64,000 bases of DNA from Ophiostoma sp. CBS 140.51 (GCA_029298735.1 JANSLP010000063.1:62001-126000), one strand, 5' to 3'. Numbered from the stretch's first letter, positions 24,780 through 37,684 are shown. The notes: a model not told the origin generated them from the letters alone. Made by a program: numbers and translations.

Positions 24780-27239
24780 GCACTTCGCCTCCCGTCTCCC
24801 CGACCTCTCGGCTTCCAGTATTTCTGTTTGATGCGTCTGTCTACTTGAACCAGCCTAACCAACCGGGGACATCCCATAGGTGCTTTTTTTCTTACCCAAT
24901 AGGCCAACGGTCGCAACACACCACCGCTTGTATCTGGAGACGCTGTGTGACCATTTCCAGTGATGGCACACGTAGGCCGCTGTGATACTTAACTCGGCCG
25001 TGCTCGCTTTTGGGATAGCTCTTATGAAAAAATAAAGAGGCCAGCCCCTCGAGGGCAGAGCACATTGAAATCAACCGACCACACATCCGGCAGCAAATTC
25101 AAGAGATTGTACTCCCCAGCACCCAGGGAACAAATTATCCCTGCAATTTTGCTCGCAAAACGACCATCTCGAATCCCATACTTTGGTCAATCTTGGTTGG
25201 TGCGAGGTACCAGGTTGAAACAGATTGTTGTTCCTACTCTACCTTTAGAGCACTCCAAGCTCCGGGGAATGGGTTATTACGCCGAATAAGGTCTCCGCCT
25301 ATGGCCCGAGCCGAATCAAGCATGAACTCTCTACAGACTATTGACAACTCGCCATCCCACATCGAGTGCAAACGAAAACAGCCAGAGAACAGCATTGTCC
25401 TCGGGCCCGTTCCTAGCGCCCGACGTCAGGGGAGGGGGGAGGGGTGTGCCAAGTCTCAACAGGCACCAACTGCCAGCTGTCAGTCTCACAACAATGCGCA
25501 GGCGACGAGCCAACGAGCAAACGTTCCTGTGGGTATCCTTTGCGAGTTTCCATGGGCGTATGCTGGGTTCTGCGAGGGAAACCCAATGCTAGTTTGAAGC
25601 AATATTGCCGCGTCACCCCTGACCTCCGATATATTGCAGAATCCTGCATCTTCGAAAAACGGCCTAGCCTTGCTCATCGTCTCGAACGTGGCTTAACAAC
25701 ATATGAACGACGTTCGTCCCAGGTGCAGCGAGCATAGGCATGGTCAACATGTCACAATTACCAACTATCACATGCAACCCTGATCCCTCAGTACTCATCA
25801 TGCCTGCTACTAATAAAATTTCTACAATCTCAAATATTGCGTTTGTCGAGTCCGTTTTATCACCATGCTGTGTAACCGTTTTTGTCACAATACGACGCAC
25901 AAAGAGCACGGTGCTATGCATCCGCCAAGACAGAAACCTCCAGAGAATCAAAAGGAACAGCCCCCACCTGGCTGTCTGCAAGCCGCATGCAGGTGTTTGG
26001 CCCAGGAAGCAATTTTGCGACCATTTACTACGTACAAAGCGCTCGCAATTTGGCTGCTTTGGTCATTGGGGGCCGCTGAATGACCAAGGTGTGATTTGAC
26101 GTCTGCACGCAATTCAGCGCAACTTGTAACTTTTGCTATTTTACCCGCACACCCGCACGGTCGTTTCTGGCAAGCATCATTCCGCAGTCATGTCGACAAA
26201 CCTGCATGCAAGTCTGACAGCGGGCGATTAACAACACTTCTCATTTCGCATATCCATCTCGAGTCCTTGTCCTTGACCAATTTGAAATTATCAACTCCAG
26301 AAAATCTGCTGCAGGTCGTATAGGCGCCCTTTAACATGCCCAACGCAACTCTTCCATGCATGCACTACTGGGGTCTCTGTCCACTCACAGGCGCCCGAGC
26401 AGCGCGATCCAGTCGCAGTTGCGCCGAGGACAAAAGTGGCAAACGAATTTTCGGTCGCTGTCTTTTATCCATCAAAAAAAGAACGCTCTAGCCAGGCGCC
26501 CCGTGCCGTTCCGGACACTCTCGATGCCAAAAACCGGGCCGGCATATCTTAAAATGGCAGCATCATGCCCCATCCGAGGGGATACGATTTTGTCGATTTT
26601 GTCGCGAACCCAACATTCTCTTCGGTCGCCTTCGCTTAAGCTATGAATCCCTCAAGCAACTAGTTGCCCATGAATTTTTCTTGCCTTGTGGGGGGAGTCA
26701 TGTGGAAGCATCATCACCGTTTGCACTGCTCACACTATGGAGCATGCCCATGGAGGGGAAAATGATGTGTCGTTCGCTGTGCTGTCAACAGGCGCTTACT
26801 TCTTCTTGTCAGCTAAACATGTGCTGTTTCTCTTCGGCAGATTGTTGAGGCTCTGTGACAAAGAGATAGACGCTCGTCAAGGCATCCACCTTCCTCAAGG
26901 CCATATGTGGGCACATCACCGAGAGAGGCACTGGAAGATCGTCTCCTACTTTCCAGAAGTAGAACTAAAAGTGCTGGCCATATGCCTTCGCATGCTCCTT
27001 GACGTATTTATATGACGGCTTCGTCCTGTTCACCCCGAGAGCGATTTAGATGTCAGAATGCATCCTCTGAAGTCACATCACCTCGGCATCCATCAGCCTT
27101 GCCATTCATTCCGTTTACCAAATAGTTCGTCCGTACCATACCATTCAAAATATCGGTTCTCACTTTCCTCCAGCCTCACCTGTCCGGTTCGTCAGGACTA
27201 CGCAATCCAAAAAGCGTCATCCGAAAGAGAGGTTGGACC
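24780..27239. other. intergenic region with no convincing gene
   Basis: About 2.5 kb between two + strand genes. Many short open frames occur in all frames, none with a domain, good codon usage or consistent splice sites. The right part (27040-27239) is C/T-rich and is probably the promoter and leader of the RRM gene. Confidence 0.5.
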
Positions 27240-28700
27240 ATGAGTCAATCGAGCAAGCACGAGCTTGTGCAGCAGGCCGTGGAGTCGGGTGCGGTATCCG
27301 GCATTTATTACGTCTTAGTCGCGAACGTGAGTGAGAACGCCCTTAACCCTTATCCGATGTACAGCTCTTTATATCCGCACTCCCTCACAATTCACCCTTC
27401 CGCATCAGCAATCTGTAGCTAATTTGATTGTTCGTCTTCCCCCTGTCGGCAGCTACCCCCTGAGATGAACTTTGCCGACCTCAAGCTTCTCTCCCGTGAG
27501 GTTGCATCTGTCGACAAGTGCTTCATCAACGCCAAGACGTCCGAAGGCTGGGTGCGCGTCCGCAGCCAACATGACTTTTTCAAAGTCTGCCGTAAGTTTG
27601 GCCCCTCGAACAATATCCACCAACAATTTACTCACAACTATGCTCTTGCAGACCACTTGAACGGGCTCGACTACCAGGGCTACATATTGTCAGCTTCCGC
27701 CGATAACAGCAGCAGGTCCGTCTACATCTGGGACCAGAAAAAGTCCCGGTCGAGCACCAATCCTTCTTCTTCGAGCCGCAGGGCAGGTGCGCCGCATTTG
27801 TCGCCCTATTCCAAGGCAGCATCTACTCTTAATTATGGACACTACGGTCCAGGAAATGAAGGTGTCTCACCCGCAGAGTATAATGCTTGCTACAGCTATG
27901 ACTCCGGCTACTGCAGTGGGGCCTCATCATCGTCGGGCTACCCGTACTCTGCGGAGCCTTCTACACAGACGGTGACGGCCATGGCTCCGGACTTCGCTTC
28001 ATCCCAACAGTACGAAGGTGCCGACTGCAATTCCGGCTCATCATGGTATCCACATTATTCTTCCGGCAGCGGGGTTGACTACGGTTGCGACTACGGGTAC
28101 GACCACCCGGTCGATTGCGCCACAGGGCATGGTGTGGTGCCTCAGACGGTCAAAGTCGTTGTCAAGAACCTCTCACGTCATGCCAGCACCAATGAGCTCG
28201 AGTCCTATCTGCTCTCGGCCGTGGGTGGCCGGAACATGCTTCAAGAGGATGTGCGTTTTCCGCGCCAGACGTCAACGAGTTCTAGCTCAAGCTCGAGTCG
28301 CCAGCACGCCTTTCTGTTGTTCAAAACACACAGTGATGCGCTCATGGCGGTCAACAAGCTTGATAAGACCAAGCTGCTGGGTCTTGTCATCGAGGCACGT
28401 TTGGCAACGGAAATGCTTTTGCCGATTCGCGGTTCGCCATCATCAACGTCTTTTTATGTTCCTCCCCTTGATAACCGATCCACTACCAGCAGTGGTGATG
28501 TTGGCACTGTGACAGGTGCCGCTGCCTCGATCTATGACGACGATGGCTGCTCTGCTGCATCTGGACGCTGGGATGGCTCCCAGACAAAGCGAGAGAAGTC
28601 GCACAATCTTGTTGTCGACGGGAAGTCCATCTACGGCCACGTCAAAAAGGCTGTCGAGGAGACAAAGGCCCGCGATCGCAAGCACAAGCACCGGAAGTAA
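27240..28700 (+). CDS. RNA-binding protein with two RRM-like domains
   Basis: Three exons, 27240-27326, 27453-27591 and 27652-28700, encode about 424 residues. Intron 1 is 126 nt (GTGAGT...GGCAG). Intron 2 is 60 nt (GTAAGT...TTGCAG), a multiple of three with no stop. A first RRM-like fold runs from about residue 22 to 95 (YYVLVANLPPEMNFADLKLL...GWVRV...LNGLDYQGYILSA). A Ser/Tyr/Gly-rich low-complexity linker follows (about 100-235). A second RRM lies at about 242-325, with VKVVVKNLSRHASTNELESYL as the first strand and RNP2, and HAFLLFKTHSDALMAVNKLD as an RNP1-like strand lacking the usual aromatic pair. The C-terminus is basic (ETKARDRKHKHRK). Splice joins restore continuous RRM structure, which supports them. 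The RNA target and process are unknown. Confidence 0.82.
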
Positions 28701-29580
28701 GAGTCTGGGGAAAAAATCATCTCGATATTTGAATCGCCCAAATATGAGTTTAATTCTTTTTTGTTTCTGTTCTTCTTTTTTTTTATTCCATATTTCATCT
28801 TTTATTGTATTTATTTTGAGGATCTTTACATATATATATATATATGTTTTTTATTTTATTTTATATTATATTATATTTGACTTCGTTTAAAGTTTGTTGA
28901 CCTTTATGTTTTATAAAATATATTTTATAATAACATTTCTAATTCAAAGTCCTGTCCTTTTCTCCCACCTGTAACCAAACAATCAAAATTACTTTCGCCA
29001 TAACCACAATCTCCAGAAACAAACCAGTACTCGCATTGCATGCAGGAGGCTTTTATTTAGTTGCGTTGATGATCATTGTCCATTAGATGTACTTAGACTA
29101 TGGTATATCCCCTGGGTACTTATCGTTTTGTGTAGACATAAGTTTTCTTCGGCACCAGGCCTGGAGAAAGTGAGAGGAAAATAAGGGGGGAAATGAAGAG
29201 AATAAATGAGTGTAAGGAAAGAAGTAATATCAGACACAAAAAAGAGGGAAACCCAAGCCAAAACTCCCAGCGCCGTAACCCACCCAGTCTCTAAACTCCA
29301 AAGTGCTGCAGAGCTGCAGGCAAGGAAAGAAAGTTGAAAAAAGAAAAAGAAACAAAAATAGGAAGAAAAAAGACATAAAAAAGGAGAGAAAAGAAATAAG
29401 AGAATGTATGAAAAATACGCCGCTTCTATGGAGCTGGACGAATTATATTATTTGAAAAGACGTTTTGATATCATTTTCGTTCGCCTGGTTTTCCTGGATG
29501 ATATCCCAACCGGGTTTGGTATATCCACCTCGTGATGCCGAGTATGTGTACGCACTTGTACTTTTCCTCTCCTATCGCCA
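28701..29580. other. AT-rich region between convergent genes
   Basis: About 880 bp that hold the 3' ends of the RRM gene and of the Asn-rich membrane protein gene. It contains a very AT-rich block at 28740-28960 with a (TA)n run near 28830-28845, and purine-rich DNA at 29330-29400. No coding sequence is seen. Confidence 0.65.
28740..28945. repeat. AT-rich low-complexity block with (TA)n and TTTTA repeats
   Basis: T-rich tracts are followed by a TATATATATATATATA run near 28830-28845, then TTTTATTTTATATTATATTATATTT and TATAAAATATATTTTATAA. The last segment (about 28911-28930) is nearly self-complementary. It lies directly after the stop of the RRM gene, so part of it is probably its 3' untranslated region. 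Confidence 0.7.
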
Positions 29581-32095
29581 TTACGCCATTTGGATGCCTG
29601 GAACCGTATCTGGACGCCGCGGCTCTTCGCCATCGTCCATCATCGTCAACCGCTGTTCTGCAGGCATCGGGTGTGGAATGCCAGGCTCGTTCCCGACCAC
29701 CACAGCCATATCGCCGCCCTCACCGCCAGCAGATGCACTCGAAGTCGTGTCGATGCTTGCCTGTCCCCGGCGCACACGACCCGTCTGCTGCTTGACCCAC
29801 GAGTTGACAGACCGGAATTTGGCCGGTTGGTCTTCGCTAGATTCAGTATACACTGTCTCCCTGCTCATACGCTGCTTGCGCATCCACGAGAATCGTCCAG
29901 CAGCGCCAGCTGATGCAGAAAGTGGGGGCCCTGGCGGGACTCGTGAAGGGCGCTGAGCTGACATGGACATTTGTCCAGTTTGTGTCTGCTGTTGATCTGA
30001 TGCCAGCATCAGAATCTCGCCGTCGCCGAATCCAGATGACAGGGAAGACAGCTCCGAAGCACGGTTGACTTGCCGCCGTGCCGGATCATAGGCGTCAGAC
30101 GGCTGACGAGCCAGCTGCGACTGGTTGTAGAAGGGGTCTGGCATGCGTGAACGCATCGTACTTGCAGCGCTGCCAATGTCATCTGTCAGGTATTGTTGGC
30201 CTGCTTCATTTACCACCATCACAGGGCCAGTTGGCTGGCCCATGTTGAACGTTCCGTTATTGACTCCATAAGTTGCGGCTACTGGAATGACAGTTTGCGC
30301 CGAAACGATTGATGAGCTGAAAGATGCTGCCGGACTGTGCGTAAAGGCCGAGACATTCGAGTTGGACCGCACAAGACCGGTTGGCATTCTGTTGACGCTG
30401 TTCGCCTCAGTCTGCTGGGGTGGTGACTGGAACTGAAGGCCCAAGCCAGGCCCACCCGAATAGTATACTTGAGATGGAAGAGATGGAAGGGCAGGTGGGA
30501 GGTCGCTTTCGAACCCAAAAGTCCTTAACGTGTCGCCACCCTTTTCAGGGTAGGATGGCCCGCCCGCCCGGGCCATGCTAGAAGGTGCCACATTGTTGGT
30601 CATCATGGGGCCGGCGTTCGAAGAGTTCGTCTCTTCGAGGGTTTGCCATGCCTTGCGTTGTCTGCTGGCAAAGGGTATCTTGTTGACGACACGGTCGTAG
30701 ACGCGGCCAGGTAGTCTGGAGATAGCGGCAAAGGGTCCATCGTGAGACGGGAACGACGATACATTGCCGCGTTGCAGCTTCTTCTGCTTCTGCTTCTTGA
30801 ATGCTCTCCAGACGAGCCAGAAAATAAAACAAATGACGATGAAAGCACCTGACCATGTATGTCAGTTCATTGCTCATTTATTTTCGCCTATGTTGATATT
30901 GACAATGAGATACGTACCAATAGAGCCGACGGAGATCAAAGCCCGCTCGGCCGTTGGGTCCAACGACTTTGATTTGTTGTTGTTGTTGTTGTTGTTGCCT
31001 TTGTTGTTGTTGTTGTTATTGTTGTTGCTCCCCTTGTTGTTGCTGCTGTTGTTTCCGTTATTGTTGTCGTCGTCTGTTGTTGTACCATTGACTCCCTTAT
31101 GTTTCTTGTCATCTGAACTGTCCTTGCCGGTAGGTCTGGAGAACGTGGGAAATCCGGGGAAGTTTGTTCCGAAGGGGCCAAATGGAGCAAAAGGTCTGTG
31201 GAAAGTGGTGGTGGTGGTGTCACTTGTTGCTGCGGTCGTTATCAAGGGAACAAAACTTGTCACGACGGCATCCTAAAGACCCGTTAGTATCAACGTAAAC
31301 CCTCTTATTCATCATCGGACACCGCCTATCTGCAGATAAACATACCGGTCCCGTCGTCACAATGGTCGAGGTTGTGAGAACAATGGTAGGAGGCTCTGTT
31401 GTTGTTGGTGCTGCTGCTGCAGTCGGGGTGTCTGTCGAAGTTGTTGTGTCCCCGATGGACTCTGACGAAAACTGCTGAGCTCCATTGCTATCGCTGCTCC
31501 CACCATCACCAGCAATGACAGCAGGAGTTGTGGTGGCTGCACTTCCGGCATTGTTGGTATTGCCACTTCCGTTCCCGTTATTGTTATCATTGCTGTTGCT
31601 GCTGCCACCATTCCCATTCCCATTTCTATTTCCATTGCCGTTGTTGGTGTTGCTGCTACTGCTGCTCTTGCTCCCATTGTTGTCGTCGTTATTGTTGTTG
31701 TTGTTGTTGTTGTTATTGTTGTTCCCACCGCCTCGGTTGCTGTTGCCACCTTTGTTGCCACCTTTGCTCTTGGTGTTGGTGTTGTTGTCGTCGTCACTGT
31801 TCCCCTTGCCCTTGTCGCTGTCGTTGTTGTTTCCGTTACTTTTGAAACCCTTGCCGAAATTACCGCCACCGGAAGCACCGCCAAACTTTCCCTTGCCGAA
31901 GTCTGTCGGAGTCTTTGAGTCTCCTCCCGCCGACCCACTCTGGGCGTCCCGGTTGTTCTTCACGTTCGACTGAGAGTCTGATGATGCGCGTCGTCTGTTG
32001 TGGTTTTTGTTGTCTCTGGAAACTTCCATCCACCGACGCTCCGCTGCATCGCGCTGGGCGTCTGTCAATGGTGCCATGCCCTCTCCCCTTTGCAT
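29581..32095 (-). CDS. Asn-rich single-pass membrane protein of unknown function
   Basis: Three exons on the - strand, 32095-31346, 31272-30918 and 30848-29581, give about 790 residues. Introns are 73 nt (GTATGT...TTTAG) and 69 nt (GTACGT...GTCAG). Residues 1-360 are hydrophilic and very rich in Asn, Gly, Ser, Thr and Lys, with two polyAsn regions. One transmembrane segment lies at about 360-383 (ALISVGSIGAFIVICFIFWLVW), the second intron falling inside it, followed by a basic stop-transfer (RAFKKQKQKK). The ~400-residue tail is Ser/Pro/Gln-rich, presumably cytosolic, with LPGRVYDRVVNKIPFASRQRKAW just after the membrane. The layout resembles fungal wall-stress sensors (large Ser/Thr/Asn ectodomain, one span, short tail), but no WSC or Cys-rich domain is visible and no signal peptide is seen. 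A TAG acceptor-like site directly before the first ATG (32096-32098) hints at a further upstream exon that I could not find. I do not recognise the family. Confidence 0.75.
30973..31084. repeat. GTT/AAC trinucleotide repeat array (polyAsn), array 1
   Basis: Runs of GTT on the + strand (AAC codons on the - strand) interrupted by CCT, CTC and CGT encode NNNNNNNNKGNNNNNNN-type sequence in exon 2 of the Asn-rich membrane protein, just outside its transmembrane segment. Confidence 0.85.
31676..31724. repeat. GTT/AAC trinucleotide repeat array (polyAsn), array 2
   Basis: A second, separate run of GTT and ATT triplets, encoding about twelve Asn in exon 1 of the same membrane protein. Such arrays are prone to length change between strains. 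Confidence 0.85.
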
Positions 32096-33302
32096 CCTAG
32101 CCGAAACGAGAAGTCGCCAGAGTGTCGACTAGAACGGGAGCACTCAATGGGCTGAGTGCTTCTGTATCCCAATGGCTGTTTTATCGACGCAGACTGTTAT
32201 AAATATGATGCGGTATGCTGGATATCTCGATGCTTGAATCTGGCCGTATATTCGTATGATGGATAATTCGACGAGTAGCTTCGAGAACCGGTTTAAAAAA
32301 GGCGTAGGGAAAGATATATAAAGATAGTAAATAAAGGAGAGAAGACGAAGAGAAGTAAAACACACCCAAAAAAAGCAAAGCTACCCAGGAGACTTTGAAA
32401 ATAGAAAGAAAAAAAAAGGCCGGCTTTATTGAAAGAAAAGAAAAGAAAAGAAGATGGCTCCTGTCAGAAAAGAATAGAGACGAATAGAGCACACACTCGA
32501 AAACACGAAAAGAGGAGAAAGAGAGAAAAGGAAGGAAAGGGAAAAGAAGAAAAAGAGACAGGGCCTAGAGTAAAAAGGAACCCAGGGTATGGAGGGTCCG
32601 GTAAGAAGAATGCTTAGATGGGGGGCAAAGAGGAGACGGCCCGGGGAAAGGTATGATGGTGGAAGGCTTGTGTACTGTAACAGGCTCTGACGATCACCCT
32701 ATCCCAGCAAGGAAGATCAATGGGAGTAGAGGGGGAAGTGATACTCCGCCATGTGCGAGAATAACGAAGAGGGAGTGTGTGGAAGCGGCCTCCATACAGC
32801 ATAGACTGGGATGTCCCGCACGAGACTTGCCATGGACATAGCCGGGAGTAAGGGAAGACGGTACGGCTCAGACGAGACGCAGAAAAAAGGTGTGGCCGAT
32901 TGGATGTGCGCACGCGACATGGAATCGAAGTGACGGATGGTCAGGTACGACTAGAGACACCAGAGCCACATCGTACATGATGGCCATGAAGTTCTCTGTG
33001 AGATGGAAGACCTTTACCCCAAAGAGACGCTGGACAACAGACGAGTGTGAGGGTAGCAGCGAATTTGCCAGGGTAGGGATGTCCCTTGTCGCCCATTGCT
33101 CTCGATGGCGCCCATTGTTGTCGTGTCCCTTTGTTGACAGCTCTTTCGACACTCCGCTTGTCGAATCTGAACATCGAAAAAAGGGTGAATGTGTAACAGG
33201 CTGTGGAAGCCAAGGACCAGGTCTAGAGTTCGCATGTCTTGTAGGTTGGGCATGTCATACACGCACCAAAATGCGGGAGCGGTGGAGACGTTGCAGGGGT
33301 CT

Positions 33303-33356
33303 GGGCCTGGGCCTGGGCTTCGGCCGTTCCAGTTCAAGTTCCAGTTCCAGGCCTGG
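33303..33356. repeat. hexamer direct repeats ending in a palindrome
   Basis: GGGCCT units in tandem (33303-33320) are followed by GTTCCA/GTTCAA hexamers (33326-33350) and the perfect palindrome CCAGGCCTGG (33347-33356). It lies in the gene-poor region. No coding role is evident. Confidence 0.6.
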
Positions 33357-36300
33357 CGATGTAGTGTGAATGTGCTCCGCTTGTATGTCGTACGTCGTAA
33401 GTAATAAGATACATGCAACTGCTCCAGTGTGTGAGAAAGCCTTGCGTGACACTCCCCGTAGGAGAAGGGGAATACCCCACTGCTGATATGTTGCTGTTTA
33501 CTTTTGCGGATGGAACTGCGCAGAATAATAGCATCGTGTTGGAAGCTTATTTCACCTGGCCGGGCTTGTTGGATTGTTGAGAGGGGCTGGAGAAATGTTA
33601 GTAGCAACATATGTAAGTCAGCGACAAAAGGCTTGTCTTTAGCCATTATCAGACCCGAGGACAGCCCGGGACTTGGCTTTTTTTCTCAATTGAGTTCTTT
33701 GCCAATTTTTCCCACAGAATACACCGAGCCAGTACCAGACTTTGGGAGCAGTGACCGTGGTGGGTAGCATTGAGGTGGCCAAGACGCCTCATCGACGCGC
33801 AACTCAATCATGGCTGAGGATATAGACGAGCAGGGACGACGGGTGGAAGACTGAGAGAAACGACGAGGAAGAAGAGAAGAAGACAAGGTATCCGGCAATG
33901 GCGGCAACTATTGGCTGCTTCGCCTTCTTCATGGCCTGCTGCCAGCTTCGATGCCCTGAGACCTGGATCGCTGCATGAACGGAGGTGTCGCCCTTGAACA
34001 CATTCTGATGCAGCAAATCGCTGGCACAACCCTGGACTGCGTCCGCCACGAACCACATACTGCAGTGTGGTCCATCGATCTGGCAGTCTGGGCTCGTTGT
34101 TGTCTGGTTGGGCCTAGCAGAAAGGGATCGCTGATGTCTCAGGCCTGGTTTCAGGGGCCAGTGACTTGAGGGGGCCATGCACTCTAACAATCCCGGTGCG
34201 CTGGAAAATGGCGAAGAAGTGAAAAAAAAAACGGGACAGAGGCCAGGGGCCAGGGGACCGGGGATATCTGGAACAGGGGTTGGAAAAGACTGGGATGTAC
34301 GAAAGAGGGGAGAAAAATGATGTGTTGTATTTTGTGAGTTTGAGGGACAGGAAATAAGGCGAAAACACTCTTCTATTGCCTTCCTACAATTTGCAATAAA
34401 GACGGCAAGTGCTATCATGAGTATTGGCGCCTTTTCTATTAAATGTCAAGCTTTGTATGGGTGCGATTTCCTCATTTTGAGTTTTGTTTGACTGCTCCTT
34501 CCCTGATGGAGTCGCAGTTGGGGAAAGTCGCAATTGAGGTTTGTTTTCAAAGACAAATATGGTATTTAGCTTGCACAATAAAAACACATACACTCATACG
34601 AAATATGATAAAAAATCAACTCATTGACAAGTCCCCGAAGAAGATAATAAAACGAAATGCAAAGCGAATGAGTTTACAACGCACATTACGCGAAAATGGT
34701 GGCTCCTTCCCTTGACTTAACAGTTGCTGCCACACTCGGTTGCTCCTTTCCTGACCCCCACAACCATGGAAGCCTGGGATAGCACACTCGGAAACGGAAA
34801 GAACCTTTTCAATCGTTTCTACCCCATACGGAGTGCTTGCCCTTCGTCGTCTTATCGTCTCGTCTAATGTCTAACACGTATTCACTCATAATCTACATCT
34901 AAATTATGATACCCGGCCTCACATCTTTGCACTCACGATGCATCGTCTTGATGAGATGGTCCGACAGCTGCCGACTGACTAGTGGAGAGTGGCCACCATG
35001 GCAAAACTGCCTATTTCGGAAAGCCAACAACACAAATACCGCCCACAGAGCACAGCTTATTCCAGATCGATGTGCGTAAATTACAGTAATTATGCTTCTT
35101 CATATTGTGCACTACTTGGTGAGGCCGAGCCTTACAATACAACGAGTGAAAGGAGAGCAGGACACCAAAAGGGAGTTGCCTCTCCCGGGAAGACATCACT
35201 TCGTGGGGGAGTGCCAAGCTTCGGAGTTCGGCAAGTCGTGTAAGTCGATTGTAAGATACGCAGAAGTTTACTCGCTTTTCCTTGTCTCCCAAGAATGTCT
35301 CCATTTGTTCCATGGCGAAAGATCGCTTTATTCTAAAACAAAGCTTCTTCGAGGAATTGTAAAAGGCTTATCTTACTCTCTTTTGCATTGTGGGTTTTGA
35401 AGAACACTGATATCACGAGAATGCCAAGTACCAAGAGTAAGGCACGTTTGGGCTGGGGCTTTGCTGAGCCTGCCTGTCGGAGGTGGTTGATCCCCCTAGT
35501 ACCGTCTCCTTGCAAAGCTGAAGAGTGTGAAATTAATAAGGTGACGGCCACCTGACACTCAGACGCCCAGCAGAAATTTACAAATGAAGCACAGTCGATC
35601 AGTGGATTTGAGAAGCAGAACAAACGTTGGTCCAGGAGGGCGGATAATTAAATAAGACAGAGTAAGATGCACAGGGAAACTCGTGGTCCGGACGGGATAA
35701 CGGTACAAAATGCAAAAGTTAGATAGGACCTTCTTCACAGCCCGCGGTATGTGACTAACAGGTGCGGTTGGAGATCAAGTTGCAGAATATCAAAAAAAAT
35801 ACTAAGATTTAAAGAGGGGTACTCCTTGAAAGGCCAGAGTCATGGCTGCCTATTCCTCATCGTGAAGCACATCGTGCCTCCTCACATGGCAGGGGATTTG
35901 ATTTCCGTCGGATTTGAGAGATGGTTTGAAGACGCCAAATCCATCTGGCAATACGACGTATATGCAAATTTCATAAACGCCAACAACGAACATGCACCTA
36001 CTCAGTACCTCTGCAATGTGACCGCGATCCAGGACACTCTCATGTTGGAAGGTATTCTCATTTCTTCAATGTGTGCAGTGCGGCTCGCTTAGCTTGGCAT
36101 GTCTCGGCATGTCTCCGAGATCCAAACTTTGGGGCCGGCGATTTCTCGCTTTCTTGGTTGCTCTCTCAATTAGTGCACTGTGGTTACAGCCGTACCGTGT
36201 AAGTCAAGAAAGTACGAGGAACAGTGCTTATCTAACACGGGGCCGGTTGGAGAACATGGAACAAATAAACATGCACGCCGTCGTCACCGTATAAGTGATT

Positions 36301-37684
36301 TTCTTGTTGCTTCCGGGACAGGTCCGGGCGGCTAATATACCGTTCGGCAGTACCGCCTTCCTCAAATTCCAGGAGTCCGGTCCTCACAGTCCATCCACGG
36401 CGGCTGTTCTTAGCAGCATGTCTTCCACCTTAGCCGCCATGCACAATGCATGACGGGTTTTATTTTGCTCAGTTACATCCTGGTTGAGCAATTGGCTGTT
36501 TGTTATTTATGGACTCTCAGGTGAGCTGTTGCACGGAACGAGCTTATGGTTTCCTACGGAAGTATCTCTCGGTATGAATTGCCTGATGTATTTTGCCGAC
36601 GTCCTCCCCGGATTTGTTAAATGTAGTGCTGGTCACTGATACGTTTTTTTTTCGGACTAGACTACACGGGCGACTTCACGATTCTAATGCAGCCAGACTC
36701 GAAGAAGTATCTTGCCAGTTTGGCCCACGTTCTTCTCCTCGTAAATAACAAAGACAGGCCGGTATTTCTGAAAGCGGCCAGGAAAATTCTTGGAAGATAT
36801 GCATTTTCCGGGTTACCTTCTAAAGCGTTTCTATTTTGCCGCCAACTGTCCTGCCGCCACACTGAGACAGGCCTTTCCCCGAAGCCGTGTTAAGTGCATC
36901 GTGTGCTATCCTGGGCGTAGCGAAATACTTCATGAACGCATTACTGCCTTCCAGGCAAAGTCCCGTAATGCATCCTCTTTTGTTCGAATTTCCCGGGCGC
37001 TGGGATACTCTTTGAAACTCGGGCAGCACAAAGTTTTCATTTGCCGATAGCAACTTTACATGGTGGATAGGCTATTCATCAATGGAGCCTTGTCACATTT
37101 GGCTGGCATGCGGGCACTACGCAGTCATGCTTCACGCTTGAGTAAAGCCGGTCGTGTGCTCTTTATATTTGGGACCCGCCTGTCATCTTTGTTCTAGCCT
37201 GTTTTATTGCTCTACTATTTTATTTATTTTTCAATACATAAAAAAAGAGAAGGAAAAGAAGGGCCAACGCACAATTTAAGAGGCTGTAGTAATTCGTTTT
37301 TTATTGTCTTTTCCCTGGAAATTGTATGCCGTGGCAAATGCGGTCCAGGTTCATGATACTCCGTTTTTTTGTTTTATAGACGACGCTTTCCCACAGATAC
37401 TAGATATAGGTTTTGTATTCTCCGAGCAGATACAGATGCTGTTTTAGATGCTGATTGCCTGCTGTCGTATACGTCTTTGTTTGAAGATACAGCCGTGATC
37501 ATGCCTTTGCGCTTCTCTCTCGTTCATTAGGCCTCTTCAGGTCTTCCTATTCTATGTTTTCCTGCCATTTGACATGTTTCTCGTTTCTGTTTCGAATGAC
37601 ATGTTTGAAATGGAAACACAAAATTTCTTGACGAGACTATGTCTGGTGCATTGTTTCAACCAACACACCGAGTTTCATACATAA

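Noticed and set aside
31485..31973. Leu/Pro-rich open frame opposite the Asn-rich membrane protein
   Set aside because: It is the complement of Asn/Gly/Ser repeat codons (GTT/CCT read as Leu/Pro) and not a separate gene.
33014..33646. 210-codon - strand frame over the hexamer repeat
   Set aside because: The LELELER and RPRPRP runs come from the DNA repeat, and the rest has no coding signal.
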